A stretch of 64,000 nucleotides of DNA from Bordetella parapertussis (lineage in GTDB: Bacteria > Pseudomonadota > Gammaproteobacteria > Burkholderiales > Burkholderiaceae_C), in assembly GCA_945878065.1 (NCBI GenBank), contig CAMDXA010000002.1, positions 72,049 to 136,048 on the forward strand. The letters are read 5' to 3'. The position numbers and the translations under genes are program-made. This document shows positions 17,270 to 27,327 of this stretch, in pieces. The stretch's first letter is position 1; every line of letters starts with the position of its first letter. Below the pieces are notes generated by a model. The model saw nothing but the letters and a program-made list of their open reading frames with translations. It had not been told where the DNA came from and did not search any database.

Positions 17270-18001
17270 CTAACTTTTTCGCTGTGAGGCCTGCGTCATG
17301 GCCTTGGCAATGCCCCGAAGAATATGCACCTCTTCCTCGGTCAAACCGGCACGGTTGAACATTTGGTTCAAGCGCGGCATCAGCTTTTTCGGGGCTTGTG
17401 GGTCGAGAAAACCTATGTCCGTCAGTGACTGTTGCCAATGCGACAACAAACCGGCGATCTGCGCGGCATCAGCATGCACAGCAGGCGGCACTGCGTCCTG
17501 TACCGCAAAGCCGCCCAGCGCCAGTCGCCATTCATAGGCGATGACTTGCACCGCACCGGCAATATTCAAAGAACCAAAACCAGGGTCGGTAGGAATGCTG
17601 AGCGCTACGTGGCATCGGTACACATCGTCATTTTTCATACCGAAACGCTCGGAACCGAATAAAAAAGCCATGCCCTCCACCGCTTGTGCCGCAACTGGCC
17701 ATTGCGCGAAATGCGCGCGAGGCGTTCGCGTCGGTGGACCGAAATCGCGCGGCGTCATGGCGGTTGCGCATAGGTGCGTCATGCCGTCCAATGCTTCGTC
17801 CAAAGTATCCACAATGCGGGCCTTTTCCAGCACATTCAATGCCCCACTGGCGCGTTGAATGGTTTCTTCGCGGCGCAGCACATTGGACCAGCGCGGCTTG
17901 ACCAGCACCAGATCGTCAAAGCCCATGACTCGCATAGCGCGAGCAGTGGCGCCGACATTGCCGGCGTGGCTGGTTTCAATCAGAATAAAACGCGTTTGCA
18001 T
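17270..18001 (-). CDS. trmJ: tRNA (cytidine/uridine-2'-O-)-methyltransferase TrmJ
   Basis: SPOUT-class enzyme that 2'-O-methylates position 32 of tRNA using S-adenosylmethionine. The 243 residues start MQTRFILIETSHAGNVGATARAMR, then have MAFLFGSERFGM and the knot motif LNIAGAVQVIAYEW, typical of TrmJ/TrmH family group 1. The ATG at 17999-18001 gives this N-terminus; upstream codons are unrelated leader. cysE follows after 9 bp. It is divergent from suhB with a 103-bp gap. Confidence 0.95.
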   Translation of the reverse strand: MQTRFILIETSHAGNVGATARAMRVMGFDDLVLVKPRWSNVLRREETIQRASGALNVLEKARIVDTLDEALDGMTHLCATAMTPRDFGPPTRTPRAHFAQWPVAAQAVEGMAFLFGSERFGMKNDDVYRCHVALSIPTDPGFGSLNIAGAVQVIAYEWRLALGGFAVQDAVPPAVHADAAQIAGLLSHWQQSLTDIGFLDPQAPKKLMPRLNQMFNRAGLTEEEVHILRGIAKAMTQASQRKS

Positions 18002-18026
18002 GGGACTAAAATAAGCGTATTGTCGC

Positions 18027-18053
18027 CGCCCGCTCTGTCGGGCGTGTTTTTTT
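18027..18053 (+). terminator. Terminator-like hairpin in the suhB leader
   Basis: CGCCCG (18027-18032) pairs exactly with CGGGCG (18039-18044) across a 6-nt loop and is followed by TGTTTTTTT. It is oriented with suhB and lies 51 bp before its start, in a divergent promoter region where no upstream plus-strand gene needs a terminator. This suggests leader attenuation (inference). Confidence 0.6.
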
Positions 18054-18104
18054 GCAGATAGACGCTGCTTGTACGCGTTCAACACAGGCTTGCCGATCGC
18101 CCCC

Positions 18105-18995
18105 ATGACCACCGCCTCTTCTTCTTCCATCCACCCCATGCTCAATATCGCCATCAAGGCGGCGCGTGCGGCTGGGTCCATCATCAACCGAGCAGCGCTC
18201 GATGTTGAATCGGTTCGGGTCTCCCAAAAAATGGAAAACGACTTTGTCACCGAAGTCGATCAAGCAAGTGAAAACACCATCATCGAAACTTTGCTGAACG
18301 CCTATCCTGACCACGGCATCTTGGCCGAAGAATCAGGACGTACCCACGGCAACCCGAATGCAGAACATGTGTGGATCATCGATCCGCTGGACGGCACCAC
18401 CAATTTCATCCATGGGTTTCCTTTTTATTGCGTCAGCATTGCCTTGCAAAGCCGTGGCCGTTTAGAGCAAGCCGTGGTCTTCGACCCCACACGCAACGAT
18501 TTGTTTACCTCTACGCGAGGACGCGGCGCCTTCCTCAACGACCGCCGCTTGCGCGTGAGCAAACGCATTCGCTTGAAAGAGTGCCTGATCAGCACAGGTT
18601 TTCCGTTCAGGGACGGAGACGATTTCAATGCCTACTTGAGCATGATGTCTCAGGTGATGACCCGCACCGCAGGCTTGCGTAGACCCGGCGCTGCTGCTCT
18701 CGATCTGGCTTATGTGGCCGCCGGTTTCAGTGATGGTTTTTTTGAAACCGGTTTGCACCCTTGGGACATGGCGGCCGGTGCGTTACTGATCACCGAAGCA
18801 GGTGGCCTGGTAGGCAACTTCACCGGTGAAGCGGATTTCTTGCAACAGCGCGAATGTCTGGCCGCCAGCCCGAAAATTTACGGCCAACTCGTGACCCTGC
18901 TTCAGCCTTACTCCAAATTTGCAGGGGTAGCTGATAAGGCGATAGCGGCGCAATCGATTGTCGACGTCAGCAAAGTTATCGAATCCGGCAAATAA
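18105..18995 (+). CDS. suhB: Inositol-1-monophosphatase family protein SuhB
   Basis: Mg-dependent inositol monophosphatase fold; in E. coli SuhB is part of the rRNA antitermination complex. The 296 residues show [20 protein letters not shown], the metal-binding ILAEESG and [15 protein letters not shown], and the C-terminal [17 protein letters not shown]. The ATG at 18105 is used; one eleven codons later is the other candidate. A terminator-like hairpin sits in its leader. It is divergent from trmJ, as in many betaproteobacteria. Confidence 0.95.
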   Translation: MTTASSSSIHPMLNIAIKAARAAGSIINRAALDVESVRVSQKMENDFVTEVDQASENTIIETLLNAYPDHGILAEESGRTHGNPNAEHVWIIDPLDGTTNFIHGFPFYCVSIALQSRGRLEQAVVFDPTRNDLFTSTRGRGAFLNDRRLRVSKRIRLKECLISTGFPFRDGDDFNAYLSMMSQVMTRTAGLRRPGAAALDLAYVAAGFSDGFFETGLHPWDMAAGALLITEAGGLVGNFTGEADFLQQRECLAASPKIYGQLVTLLQPYSKFAGVADKAIAAQSIVDVSKVIESGK

Positions 18996-19018
18996 GCCAG
19001 CATGCGCCTTGTGTGACC

Positions 19019-21610
19019 ATGGCCGACACATTAACGCACACCCCCATGATGACCCAGTACCTGGGTCTTAAAGCAGACTTTCCCAATACGCTGCTTTTCT
19101 ACCGCATGGGAGACTTTTACGAGCTGTTTTTTGAAGACGCAGAAAAAGCCGCGCGACTGCTGGACATCACTTTGACGCAACGCGGTCAATCCGCCGGGCA
19201 GCCGGTGGTCATGGCTGGTGTGCCGTTTCATTCGGTCGACAGCTACTTATCACGCTTGATCAAACTGGGTGAATCCGTCGCGATTTGCGAACAAGTGGGC
19301 GAAGTCGGTGGCAAGGGCCCGGTCGACAGAAAAGTGGTTCGCGTGGTCACGCCTGGCACTTTGACCGATGCCGAATTGTTGAACGACAAAACCGAAGCCT
19401 ACGTGTTGGCGGTGCATGCCAGTGAGCGTGCAGGCAAGGCAGCGGGTTGCGGCTTGGCGTGGCTCAGTGTGACCGAGGGAGAACTGCGATTGGCCGAATG
19501 CGCTGCTGATCAATTGCCTGCGTGGATTGCACGCATTGCGCCCAGCGAAGTGATTTACAGCAGTGAATTGCCCGCGCATTTGCTGCCCTTTCTCGGCGGC
19601 GTGAACGTGAAGTCCGAGCGGCCATCGTGGGCGTTTGACAGCAGCTTAGGGCAGCGCAAATTGCTCGAGCAATTACACGTCGCCTCCTTGGAAGCCTGGC
19701 AAGCGCAAGACCTGGTGCAAGCGCATGCGGCCGCCTCCGCCTTGCTGGCTTATGCAGAACACACGCAAGGACGCAGCCTCACCCATGTGCAAAAGCTGCG
19801 GGTTGAACGCAACGAAGAACGCATTGACCTGCCCGCCACGACTCGGCGCAATCTTGAGTTGACGCAAACGCTCAAAGGCGAAGACAGCCCCACTTTGTTT
19901 TCCTTGCTGGACACCTGTATGACGGGCATGGGCAGTCGCACGCTCAAACGCTGGCTGCTGGACCCTCCGCGTGAACGCACACTGGCACAACAACGACTCG
20001 ACGCCATCGAGGCCTTGCAAGGCGAGCACGGGGCTGGTGGTTGGCGCGATTTGCGTACGGCCTTGAAAGGCCTGGGTGACGTGCAACGCATCAGCGCACG
20101 CATTGCATTGCGCCAAGTACGGCCCCGCGAATTGGTCGCGCTGGGCCATGCCTTGACCCGCGCTTCTCAATTGCCCGAGTTGATGCTGAAGACGGCTGAT
20201 ACGCCTTGGCTGCAAACACTTTGTAAATCATTGGTGTCCCCGCCTGCATGCGCCGAATTACTGCACCGCGCGCTATTGCCAGAACCGGCGGCGCTGGTGC
20301 GCGACGGTGGCATCATCAACCATGGGTTTGACAGTGAACTGGATGAACTGCGGAATATTCAAACCAATGGCGACAGCTTTTTGTTGGCGCTTGAAATACG
20401 CGAGCGGGAACGTACGGGCATCAATAACCTCAAAGTGCAGTACAACCGCGTGCACGGTTTTTATATCGAGATCAGCCAAGGTCAACTGGATCGTGTACCA
20501 GATGATTACCGCCGCAGACAAACTTTAAAGAATGCGGAACGCTTCATCACGCCCGAATTAAAAGCCTTTGAAGACAAAGCCTTGTCGGCGCAGGAACGTG
20601 CGCTGTCGCGCGAGAAATTTCTGTTCGAGCAGTTACTGGACGAATTGCAACAGTATGTGCCAGCGCTGTCACAAGTGGCTTGGGCGCTAGCCACTTTGGA
20701 TGTGCTGGCTTGTTTGAGTGAACGGTCCTTGACACTCAACTGGTGTGCACCTGAACTGGTGAAGACACCGGGCATCAGCATCACGCAAGGTCGGCACCCA
20801 GTGGTCGAAGCGCGCTTGGCTCAATTTGGTGGCAGCTTTATTGCCAATGACACGCAATTGGGCCCCTCACAACGGATGCAAATCATCACCGGCCCCAATA
20901 TGGGTGGCAAATCAACGTATATGCGACAGGTTGCACTGATCGTGCTGCTGGCCAGCATCGGCAGCCATGTACCAGCAAGTGCTTGTCGCATCGGCCCGAT
21001 TGACGCGATTCACACGCGCATCGGTGCAGCGGATGATTTGGCGAACGCGCAATCCACCTTCATGCTGGAGATGACCGAAGGCGCGCAAATTTTGCATGCC
21101 GCGACAACAAACAGTCTGGTGTTGATGGACGAGATTGGCCGCGGTACTTCCACCTTTGATGGTCTGGCATTGGCCAGTGGCATTGCCACCTACTTGCACG
21201 ACAAATCGCAGTCGTACAGTTTGTTTGCCACGCATTATTTTGAATTGACCGAGTTTGCAGCGTCTCACCGAGCCGCGGTCAATGTACATGTGAGCGCCAC
21301 TGAAAGTGGCAATGACATCGTGTTTTTGCACGAGATACAACCGGGCCCTGCCAACCGCAGTTACGGCATACAAGTAGCGCGCTTGGCCGGCATGCCTACC
21401 AGTGTGTTGAACCATGCCAAGCATGCCTTGGCAGCGTTAGAAAACGATGCGCAACATGCCCGCGCTCAGGTGGATTTGTTTGCGCAGCCGCCGCAAGACA
21501 TCGACCATGGGCCTACACCTTTACAAGCGACATTGGCGGGCATTGACCCAGATCAAATGAGCCCGAGAGAAGCACTGGATGCGCTTTACGCTTTGAAGAA
21601 ACTCACATGA
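19019..21610 (+). CDS. mutS: DNA mismatch repair protein MutS
   Basis: Recognises base mismatches and small loops, binding DNA as a dimer, and starts repair with MutL. The 863-residue protein has the N-terminal mismatch-wedge motif [15 protein letters not shown], the connector and lever domains, and the C-terminal ATPase with Walker [14 protein letters not shown], Walker [17 protein letters not shown] and the switch [13 protein letters not shown] two codons upstream (19013) could also start it. Its stop overlaps the next hydrolase gene in ATGA. Confidence 0.98.
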   Translation: MADTLTHTPMMTQYLGLKADFPNTLLFYRMGDFYELFFEDAEKAARLLDITLTQRGQSAGQPVVMAGVPFHSVDSYLSRLIKLGESVAICEQVGEVGGKGPVDRKVVRVVTPGTLTDAELLNDKTEAYVLAVHASERAGKAAGCGLAWLSVTEGELRLAECAADQLPAWIARIAPSEVIYSSELPAHLLPFLGGVNVKSERPSWAFDSSLGQRKLLEQLHVASLEAWQAQDLVQAHAAASALLAYAEHTQGRSLTHVQKLRVERNEERIDLPATTRRNLELTQTLKGEDSPTLFSLLDTCMTGMGSRTLKRWLLDPPRERTLAQQRLDAIEALQGEHGAGGWRDLRTALKGLGDVQRISARIALRQVRPRELVALGHALTRASQLPELMLKTADTPWLQTLCKSLVSPPACAELLHRALLPEPAALVRDGGIINHGFDSELDELRNIQTNGDSFLLALEIRERERTGINNLKVQYNRVHGFYIEISQGQLDRVPDDYRRRQTLKNAERFITPELKAFEDKALSAQERALSREKFLFEQLLDELQQYVPALSQVAWALATLDVLACLSERSLTLNWCAPELVKTPGISITQGRHPVVEARLAQFGGSFIANDTQLGPSQRMQIITGPNMGGKSTYMRQVALIVLLASIGSHVPASACRIGPIDAIHTRIGAADDLANAQSTFMLEMTEGAQILHAATTNSLVLMDEIGRGTSTFDGLALASGIATYLHDKSQSYSLFATHYFELTEFAASHRAAVNVHVSATESGNDIVFLHEIQPGPANRSYGIQVARLAGMPTSVLNHAKHALAALENDAQHARAQVDLFAQPPQDIDHGPTPLQATLAGIDPDQMSPREALDALYALKKLT

Positions 21611-22476
21611 CTCCAGTTCCTACCAAGTTTGTCCCGTCAGGCGAACCGCTGGTGCTTTTTTTCCATGGCAACAGTTTTCCTGCCAGTACCTATAACGTCA
21701 TGCTGAATGCTTTGCGTGATCGCGGTATGCAGGTTAAGACCTTGGAAAAAATCGGACACAACCCGGCTTACCCAGTCACCAGCAACTGGCCGCATCTGGT
21801 GGAAGAAGTGCATGCATTCGCCAAGCCTTTGATTGATTTACACACAGGGCCTGTGGTGTTGGTGGGCCATTCGCTGGGCGGCATGCTCAGCCTGATGCTG
21901 GCGGCGCAGTACCCTGCTTTGGCACATGCAGTGGTCATGGTGGATGCACCTGCCGTGGCAGGTTGGCAAGCAAATTTGTTGCACCTATCAAAAAAGCTTT
22001 CACTCACCGCCAAGTATTCCCCAGGGGCTGTCAGTAAAAAACGCCGCAACCAATGGGGCTCTTTGGATGAGGTGCGGCAGCATTTTGGCTCCAAGAAAAA
22101 CTTTGCACGTTGGCAACCTCAGGTACTAGAGGACTACATCACGCACGGCACCCAAGAGGTAACGGTGAACGGGCAAGTAACCAGAGCGCTGAGTTTTTCA
22201 CGCGACATTGAAACGCTCATCTACAACACCGTGCCACACCACTTAGAAGGCTTGATCAAACGTCATCCGCTGAAATGCCCTGTCAGCTTGGTCGCCGCAC
22301 GGCATTCACAAGAAATGAAATTGGCTGGCATGGAATTTACCAAGCGCATCACCAAGGGCCGTATCACCATCATCGACGGCACGCATTTGGTGCCCATGGA
22401 AAGCCCCTTGGCCACGGCTGCAGCCGTGGAAGCTGCCATTCTCAATATGCTTGGCCCTGTGGTGCAAAAAAACTAA
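21607..22476 (+). CDS. Alpha/beta hydrolase downstream of mutS
   Basis: Serine hydrolase-like protein of 289 residues; the substrate is unknown. It has [15 protein letters not shown] (oxyanion region), the nucleophile elbow GHSLGGMLS, and the C-terminal His in [11 protein letters not shown]. Basic residues after position 120 (LSKKLSL, SKKRRNQ) suggest an unusual cap domain. It is coupled to mutS by a 4-bp overlap, although no functional link is known, and its stop overlaps the convergent uppP stop by 4 bp. Confidence 0.82.
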   Translation: MTPVPTKFVPSGEPLVLFFHGNSFPASTYNVMLNALRDRGMQVKTLEKIGHNPAYPVTSNWPHLVEEVHAFAKPLIDLHTGPVVLVGHSLGGMLSLMLAAQYPALAHAVVMVDAPAVAGWQANLLHLSKKLSLTAKYSPGAVSKKRRNQWGSLDEVRQHFGSKKNFARWQPQVLEDYITHGTQEVTVNGQVTRALSFSRDIETLIYNTVPHHLEGLIKRHPLKCPVSLVAARHSQEMKLAGMEFTKRITKGRITIIDGTHLVPMESPLATAAAVEAAILNMLGPVVQKN

Positions 22477-23324
22477 GGCTGCCAGACCACCAAGCCGCTG
22501 TAAGCAGTCACTAAAACCACCACGCCAAACGCGATGCGGTACCACGCAAACACCACAAAGCTGTGGGTGGCGATATAGCGAAGCAACCAACGCACACAAG
22601 CCCATGCGCTTAGAAACGAGAACACCAAGCCCACCACAAACATGGGCACGTCAGCCATGCTGAGCAGCGCGCGTTCTTTGTACAGGCTGTATGCGCCTGC
22701 GCCTATCAGCGTAGGAATGGCCAAGTAAAAAGAAAAGTCGGTGGCAGCTTTGCGGCTCATACCTAACAACATGCCGCCAATGATGGTGGCGCCGCTGCGG
22801 CTGGTGCCTGGCACCATGGCCAAACATTGGACCAAGCCTACTTTTAGGGCGTCTAAAGGCGTCATGCTCTCCACATTGACGATGCGCACATGGTCATCGG
22901 GGTGGCCGTCGTGCAAGGGTTTGCGTCCCCAGCCCTCGACCCACAAAATGATGAAGCCACCGATGATGAAGGTGGACGCCACCACCGTGGGCGTGAACAA
23001 ATGCGCCTTGATGGCATTGCCAAACAAGAGGCCCAGCAGCACTGCAGGAAGAAAGGCGATCAGCACATTCATAGCAAAGCGACGCGCTAGGCGTTGCGTG
23101 GGCAAAGCCACCACGGTGCTTTTGATTTTTTCCCAATACACAATGATGACGGCGAGGATCGCGCCGGTTTGGATGGCAATGTCAAAGACCTTGGCTTTCT
23201 CGTCGTCAAAGCCCAGCAAGGCACCCGCAAGGATGAGGTGACCGGTGGACGAAATGGGCAAAAACTCGGTCAGACCTTCCACGATGCCCATGACAGCGAC
23301 CTTCAAAAGCAACATGAAATCCAC
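22473..23324 (-). CDS. uppP: Undecaprenyl-diphosphatase UppP (BacA)
   Basis: Inner-membrane enzyme that dephosphorylates undecaprenyl diphosphate to recycle the lipid carrier of cell-wall synthesis; overexpression gives bacitracin resistance. The 283 residues have about eight hydrophobic segments and the two catalytic motifs, [18 protein letters not shown] near residue 13 and [15 protein letters not shown]. The start is read as GTG at 23322-23324, which has AAGGA about eight bases upstream and gives the usual MDxxLL N-terminus; an ATG three codons later lacks such a site. Confidence 0.95.
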   Translation of the reverse strand: MDFMLLLKVAVMGIVEGLTEFLPISSTGHLILAGALLGFDDEKAKVFDIAIQTGAILAVIIVYWEKIKSTVVALPTQRLARRFAMNVLIAFLPAVLLGLLFGNAIKAHLFTPTVVASTFIIGGFIILWVEGWGRKPLHDGHPDDHVRIVNVESMTPLDALKVGLVQCLAMVPGTSRSGATIIGGMLLGMSRKAATDFSFYLAIPTLIGAGAYSLYKERALLSMADVPMFVVGLVFSFLSAWACVRWLLRYIATHSFVVFAWYRIAFGVVVLVTAYSGLVVWQP

Positions 23325-23393
23325 GACGTATCCTTTTGATTAATTTGGGTTTATTCTAATCGCCGGTCAATCTTGAGATATTTAAAATTCCCT

Positions 23394-23807
23394 ATGCAAT
23401 TCACACCCCTGATCGCGGTTCATATGACCGCCGCCATTGGCGCTGTCATCCTTGGCCCCTTTGCGCTGTGGGCGCGTATGGGGTCTGTGCAGCGCCCTTG
23501 GCTGCACCGCGCCATGGGCTATGCCTACGCCACCCTCATGCTCCTCGCGGCCATCAGCGCTTGCTTTATTCGGGATTTCAATTTACCCAATGTTCATGGG
23601 TTCACGGCCATTCACCTGTTAATCCCTGTCACGCTTATCAGCTTATGGGTGGCGTTTCGAGCACTCGCCAAAAAAGACTTTGTGACTCACCGCATCACCA
23701 TGCAATCGCTGTATGTGTGCGCTTGCGTGATTGCTGGCGGCTTCACTTTGTTGCCCTCACGTTATTTGGGAAACTTGATTTGGCATGAGTGGTTGGGATG
23801 GGTTTGA
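23394..23807 (+). CDS. Small membrane protein, DUF2306-like
   Basis: Integral membrane protein of 137 residues with four hydrophobic segments; function unknown. The first segment begins FTPLIAVHMTAAIGAVILGPF, with WLHRAMGYAYATLML, HLLIPVTLISLW and HRITMQSLYVCACVIAGGF following. Conserved His residues in the membrane segments (VHMTAA, LHRAMG, THRITM) are of the kind seen in DUF2306 and suggest heme or metal contact (inference). The ATG at 23394 is used. It is monocistronic and convergent with vapC. Confidence 0.75.
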   Translation: MQFTPLIAVHMTAAIGAVILGPFALWARMGSVQRPWLHRAMGYAYATLMLLAAISACFIRDFNLPNVHGFTAIHLLIPVTLISLWVAFRALAKKDFVTHRITMQSLYVCACVIAGGFTLLPSRYLGNLIWHEWLGWV

Positions 23808-23826
23808 TTCAACCCATAGCGAACAC

Positions 23827-24231
23827 TTACCAAACTTCAAGTTTCAAACGCTGCTTAGGTAAGTGAGCGAAAGCCTTGTCTCTACTCACCAATGTGATCT
23901 TTAAAGCCACAGCATGGGCGGCAATCATCATGTCAAAGTCGCTTAAGTTGATGCCTTGTGTTTCCAAGCTGCTGCACAGTTCACCATAGCAAGTCGCGGC
24001 TAAGGCATCCCATGGCAAGACGTCCATGTGCAGCATCACTTGTGAAAGTGCGTTTCTCAACTTGGTTGGTGAACCTCTGCGCTCAATACCATATTCAATT
24101 TCAGCCAAGGTCACGCTGGAAATAGCCGCCTGTCCCATGGGCAATTTGCTCAACTTGGCCAACAACTTGGCGTCACGCCCTTGCATGATGTGGCTGATGA
24201 CGTTGGTGTCTAACAAATAACGCTGGGTCAT
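23827..24231 (-). CDS. vapC: VapC-like PIN-domain toxin
   Basis: PIN-domain ribonuclease, the toxin of a type II toxin-antitoxin pair; VapC toxins usually cleave tRNA or rRNA. The 134 residues have the acidic metal-binding residues of the active site: Asp in LLDTNVISH near residue 8, Glu in AEIEYGIE, Asp in [12 protein letters not shown] and Asp in VSRDKAF. Its ATG overlaps the antitoxin stop in ATGA. The pair is complete, so likely functional. Confidence 0.92.
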   Translation of the reverse strand: MTQRYLLDTNVISHIMQGRDAKLLAKLSKLPMGQAAISSVTLAEIEYGIERRGSPTKLRNALSQVMLHMDVLPWDALAATCYGELCSSLETQGINLSDFDMMIAAHAVALKITLVSRDKAFAHLPKQRLKLEVW

Positions 24232-24479
24232 TTTTCGACAGCATCAAAGGGATCGCGCCTTGCACTGGTTTGGCGGCGTTCGATCAACAGGTCTTCGCTG
24301 GCGTTCAAAGCCACGGCTTCGAGCAAACCTTGCCAGTTGCCGGGTTTGCGTGACAGCACCACATCCCCCGTGGCAGGGTCATGACGGATGAACACTTCGG
24401 GCACATCGAATCTGAATTCCAAGGGTAAGCGCACCGCTTGGCTGCGACCCGTGGTGAAAATTTTGGCAATGGCTGTCAT
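24228..24479 (-). CDS. vapB: VapB-like AbrB-fold antitoxin
   Basis: Antitoxin that neutralises VapC and normally represses its own operon with it. The 83 residues begin [19 protein letters not shown], the swapped-hairpin AbrB/SpoVT DNA-binding domain, followed by [17 protein letters not shown] and a charged C-terminal tail ([18 protein letters not shown]) that would bind the toxin. The ATG at 24477-24479 is chosen over a codon five residues upstream. The operon is divergent from glnS. Confidence 0.92.
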   Translation of the reverse strand: MTAIAKIFTTGRSQAVRLPLEFRFDVPEVFIRHDPATGDVVLSRKPGNWQGLLEAVALNASEDLLIERRQTSARRDPFDAVEK

Positions 24480-24508
24480 GCAAAACCTCGACATAAATGA
24501 TATATAGC

Positions 24509-24537
24509 ATGATACATACCATCGTTTCCCCAGTCAA
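24509..24537 (-). promoter_or_regulatory. Predicted promoter of vapBC with direct repeats
   Basis: On the minus strand TTGACT (24532-24537) and TATCAT (24509-24514) are exactly 17 bp apart, and a second ATATCAT follows just downstream of the -10. The repeated ATATCAT/TATCAT around the -10 could be the VapBC operator (inference). Confidence 0.6.
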
Positions 24538-24566
24538 CCACAACCTCACTCCCCTAAAATCCTCGC

Positions 24567-26402
24567 ATGACCAAACCCGCCTCCCCTGCCACACCCGAAG
24601 AACACAAAGTCAGCAACTTTCTGCGCCAGATCATCGAAAACGATTTGGACAAAGGCACTTATGCCAACCGCCGCTGGGCGGGCAGCCCCGGGGATGCGGC
24701 GCACCATGCCAAAGGCCAGCCAGACCCCGCCAATATCCGCACCCGCTTTCCGCCCGAGCCCAACGGCTATTTGCATGTGGGCCACGCCAAAAGCATCTGC
24801 ATCAACTTTGGCCTGGCCCAAGAGTACGGCGGCGTGTGCCACCTGCGCTTTGACGACACCAACCCCGAAAAAGAAGACACCGAATACGTCAACGCCATCA
24901 TTGACGCAGTGAAGTGGCTGGGCTTCAGCTGGAGCCAACCGGGCAACGACGCGCCCTACCAAGCCAGCGACTATTTCGACTTCATGTACCGTGCCGCCGA
25001 GCATTTGATTGAAGCCGGTCACGCCTATGTGGACGAGCAAACGCCCGAGGAAATGCGCAACAACCGCGGTGACTTTGGCAAGCCAGGCGTGAACAGCCCG
25101 TTTCGCAGCCGCTCTCCCGCTGAAAACCTCAACCGCTTTCGTGAAATGCGTGATGGCAAGCTCGTCGACGGTGCCGCTGTGCTGCGTGCCAAGATCGACA
25201 TGGCCTCGCCCAACATCAATATGCGCGACCCAGCTATTTACCGTATCCGCCGCGCCACCCACCACCACACCGGCAACAAATGGTGTATCTACCCGATGTA
25301 CACCTTTGCCCACCCCATCGAGGACGCGCTGGAGCAAATCACCCACAGCATTTGCACGCTGGAGTTTGAGGACCAACGCCCGTTTTACGACTGGTTGATG
25401 GAGCGTCTTTGCGAAGGTGGCTTGCTGGCCGCCCCTTCCCCCAAACAGTATGAATTTGCCCGCCTCAACCTGACCTACGTCATCACCAGCAAACGCAAGC
25501 TGGCACAACTGGTGAATGAGGGCAAAGTCAGCGGTTGGGACGACCCGCGCATGCCCACCATCGTGGGGCTGCGCCGCCGCGGTTACACGCCCGAGAGCCT
25601 GCGCCTGTTTGCCGACCGCATCGGCGTGACCAAATCGGACAGCTGGATCGACTACAGCACCTTAGAGGGCTGCTTGCGCGAAGATTTGGAGCTCAAAGCC
25701 CACCGCGCCATGGCGGTGCTCGACCCCATCAAACTGGTGCTGACCAATTGGGATGAAGCATTTGGCGCTGGCCATTTGGAGCCCTGCACCCTGCCCGCTT
25801 TGCCGCATCCGCCTGAAGGCCAACCCGAACCTGCTGCGCGGCAATTCACCATCGGCAAAGAGGTCTGGATTGAACGCGATGATTTTGCGGAGCAACCGCC
25901 CAAGGGCTACAAACGACTCAGCCCGCCCATCACCCAAGCAGACGGCACTGACACTCCGGGCAGCATTGTTCGGCTCAAAGCGGGCTACATCGTGCAATGC
26001 ACCGGTTGCTTGAAAGATGGCAACGGCACTGTGACTGAAGTACATGCAACGGTGTTTACCGATACCAAAAGTGGCAGCGCAGGAGCAGACAGCGTCAAGG
26101 CCAAAGGTGTGATCACTTGGGTGGGGGTGTCCGATGGCGTCCGCGCGCAAGTGCGCTTGTATGACCGACTGTTCAACGAAGAACAACCAGACGCCGGCGG
26201 TCGTGATTTTTTGACTGCCATCAACCCGGACAGTTTGAAAATTCAAGAAGCCTGGGTTGAGCCCTCTTTGCTACTTGCCAAGCCGGACGACAAGTTTCAA
26301 TTTGAACGCTTGGGTTATTTTGTCGCGGACCGCGTGGACCATCAACCATCACACTTAGTGTTCAACCGCGCAGTCAGCCTCAAAGACAATTGGTCCAAAT
26401 AA
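24567..26402 (+). CDS. glnS: Glutaminyl-tRNA synthetase
   Basis: Class I aminoacyl-tRNA synthetase that charges tRNA-Gln. The 611 residues have the HIGH-type signature PPEPNGYLHVGHAKS near residue 62, FDDTNPEKED, the KMSKS-equivalent VITSKRKL, and the C-terminal anticodon-binding beta-barrel domains. It is longer than E. coli GlnS (554 residues), with an insertion in the C-terminal domain (about residues 410-520). It starts 30 bp from the vapBC promoter on the other strand. Confidence 0.97.
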   Translation: MTKPASPATPEEHKVSNFLRQIIENDLDKGTYANRRWAGSPGDAAHHAKGQPDPANIRTRFPPEPNGYLHVGHAKSICINFGLAQEYGGVCHLRFDDTNPEKEDTEYVNAIIDAVKWLGFSWSQPGNDAPYQASDYFDFMYRAAEHLIEAGHAYVDEQTPEEMRNNRGDFGKPGVNSPFRSRSPAENLNRFREMRDGKLVDGAAVLRAKIDMASPNINMRDPAIYRIRRATHHHTGNKWCIYPMYTFAHPIEDALEQITHSICTLEFEDQRPFYDWLMERLCEGGLLAAPSPKQYEFARLNLTYVITSKRKLAQLVNEGKVSGWDDPRMPTIVGLRRRGYTPESLRLFADRIGVTKSDSWIDYSTLEGCLREDLELKAHRAMAVLDPIKLVLTNWDEAFGAGHLEPCTLPALPHPPEGQPEPAARQFTIGKEVWIERDDFAEQPPKGYKRLSPPITQADGTDTPGSIVRLKAGYIVQCTGCLKDGNGTVTEVHATVFTDTKSGSAGADSVKAKGVITWVGVSDGVRAQVRLYDRLFNEEQPDAGGRDFLTAINPDSLKIQEAWVEPSLLLAKPDDKFQFERLGYFVADRVDHQPSHLVFNRAVSLKDNWSK

Positions 26403-26447
26403 AGCCATCAATACGCTAGCAACGATAATCATTTTTTTCAAGAAATC

Positions 26448-27089
26448 ATGATGTCCCAATTATTAGAACAACTGCAATGGCGCTATGCCACTAAAAAAAT
26501 GGACGCCAGCAAGGTGGTCCCTCAAGACAAAGTGGATCGCATAGTAGAAGCCGCCAGATTGGCGCCCAGCTCCAGCGGCCTGCAACCTTATGAAATCGTC
26601 GTGGTGAGTAACGTTGATGTTCGCGCCCGTATTCGTGCCGTGGCGAATGACCAATCCCAAATCACCGATGGTTCACACCTGCTGGTGTTTGCCGCGTGGG
26701 ACAACTACACCGCAGAACGCATCAACCATATGTTTGACCTGCATGTCAACGCCCGCGGTGGCACCAATGAAGGTTGGGAAAACTACCGAAACATGTTGCT
26801 TAAAAATTATCCTGCGCGCGACGTACAGGTCAATTTTGAACATGCCGCCCGACAAGCTTATATTGGACTGGCTGCCAGTTTGATGGCCGCGGCTTCGGAA
26901 CATGTTGACAGCACGCCTATGGAAGGCTTTCAGCCTCCAGCGGTAGACGAGATTTTGAATTTGTCAGCGCGTGGTCTGCGCAGTGTGGCGCTCTTGCCTT
27001 TGGGATACCGCTTGAGTGGCCAAGACTGGCTTGAACCATTGGTCAAAGTGCGTCGCCCGCGCAACGAATTTATCACCGAAGTAAAGTAG
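26448..27089 (+). CDS. NAD(P)H-dependent nitroreductase family protein
   Basis: FMN-dependent oxidoreductase of the NfsB/nitroreductase family. The 213 residues contain WRYATKKMDASKVVPQDKVDRIVEAARLAPSS-type N-terminal sequence, the FMN-contacting LAPSSSGLQPYEIVVV and the C-terminal LRSVALLPLGYRL. The first two codons are both ATG. The natural substrate is unknown; such enzymes reduce quinones, flavins or nitroaromatics. It sits between glnS and a small basic protein. Confidence 0.85.
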   Translation: MMSQLLEQLQWRYATKKMDASKVVPQDKVDRIVEAARLAPSSSGLQPYEIVVVSNVDVRARIRAVANDQSQITDGSHLLVFAAWDNYTAERINHMFDLHVNARGGTNEGWENYRNMLLKNYPARDVQVNFEHAARQAYIGLAASLMAAASEHVDSTPMEGFQPPAVDEILNLSARGLRSVALLPLGYRLSGQDWLEPLVKVRRPRNEFITEVK

Positions 27090-27138
27090 GCAATTGCTGC
27101 TTTGCGCCCACCAACCCACACAACCACCGGAGAATCTC

Positions 27139-27282
27139 ATGGCCAAAGGCGAACAGCGCAGTAACAAAATGACCAAAAAACCCAAAAAGGACACGTCTCC
27201 CCCTAAGGCGATTGTTCCGGGTGACAGGCCCAGTGCGCCCGTGACATTTGTCGCGCCGCGCGGTAAGTTGAAAAATAAATAA
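27139..27282 (+). CDS. Small lysine-rich protein (47 aa)
   Basis: Unrecognised by function. The ATG at 27139 has a good ribosome-binding site (CCGGAGAATCTC). The 47 residues begin MAKGEQRSNKMTKKPKKD and end APRGKLKNK: strongly basic, low in aromatics, probably disordered. Comparable MAKGEQRSNK-type small proteins occur in Comamonadaceae from memory, which argues for a real gene. It ends 45 bp before the convergent DUF1178 gene. Confidence 0.7.
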   Translation: MAKGEQRSNKMTKKPKKDTSPPKAIVPGDRPSAPVTFVAPRGKLKNK

Positions 27283-27327
27283 TCCAGCCCATGGTCAGGC
27301 AAATAACGCCTGCCAGGAAAAGTGGGG

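Noticed and set aside
24546..25508. 320-codon frame opposite glnS, and similar long frames opposite the 8.8-9.9 kb genes
   Set aside because: They are shadows of supported genes on the other strand and show no start signals or motifs.
27283..27327. Terminator at the end of the DUF1178/small-protein pair
   Set aside because: CAGGC/GCCTG can pair around 27297-27313, but no T-run follows on either strand, so I do not call it.
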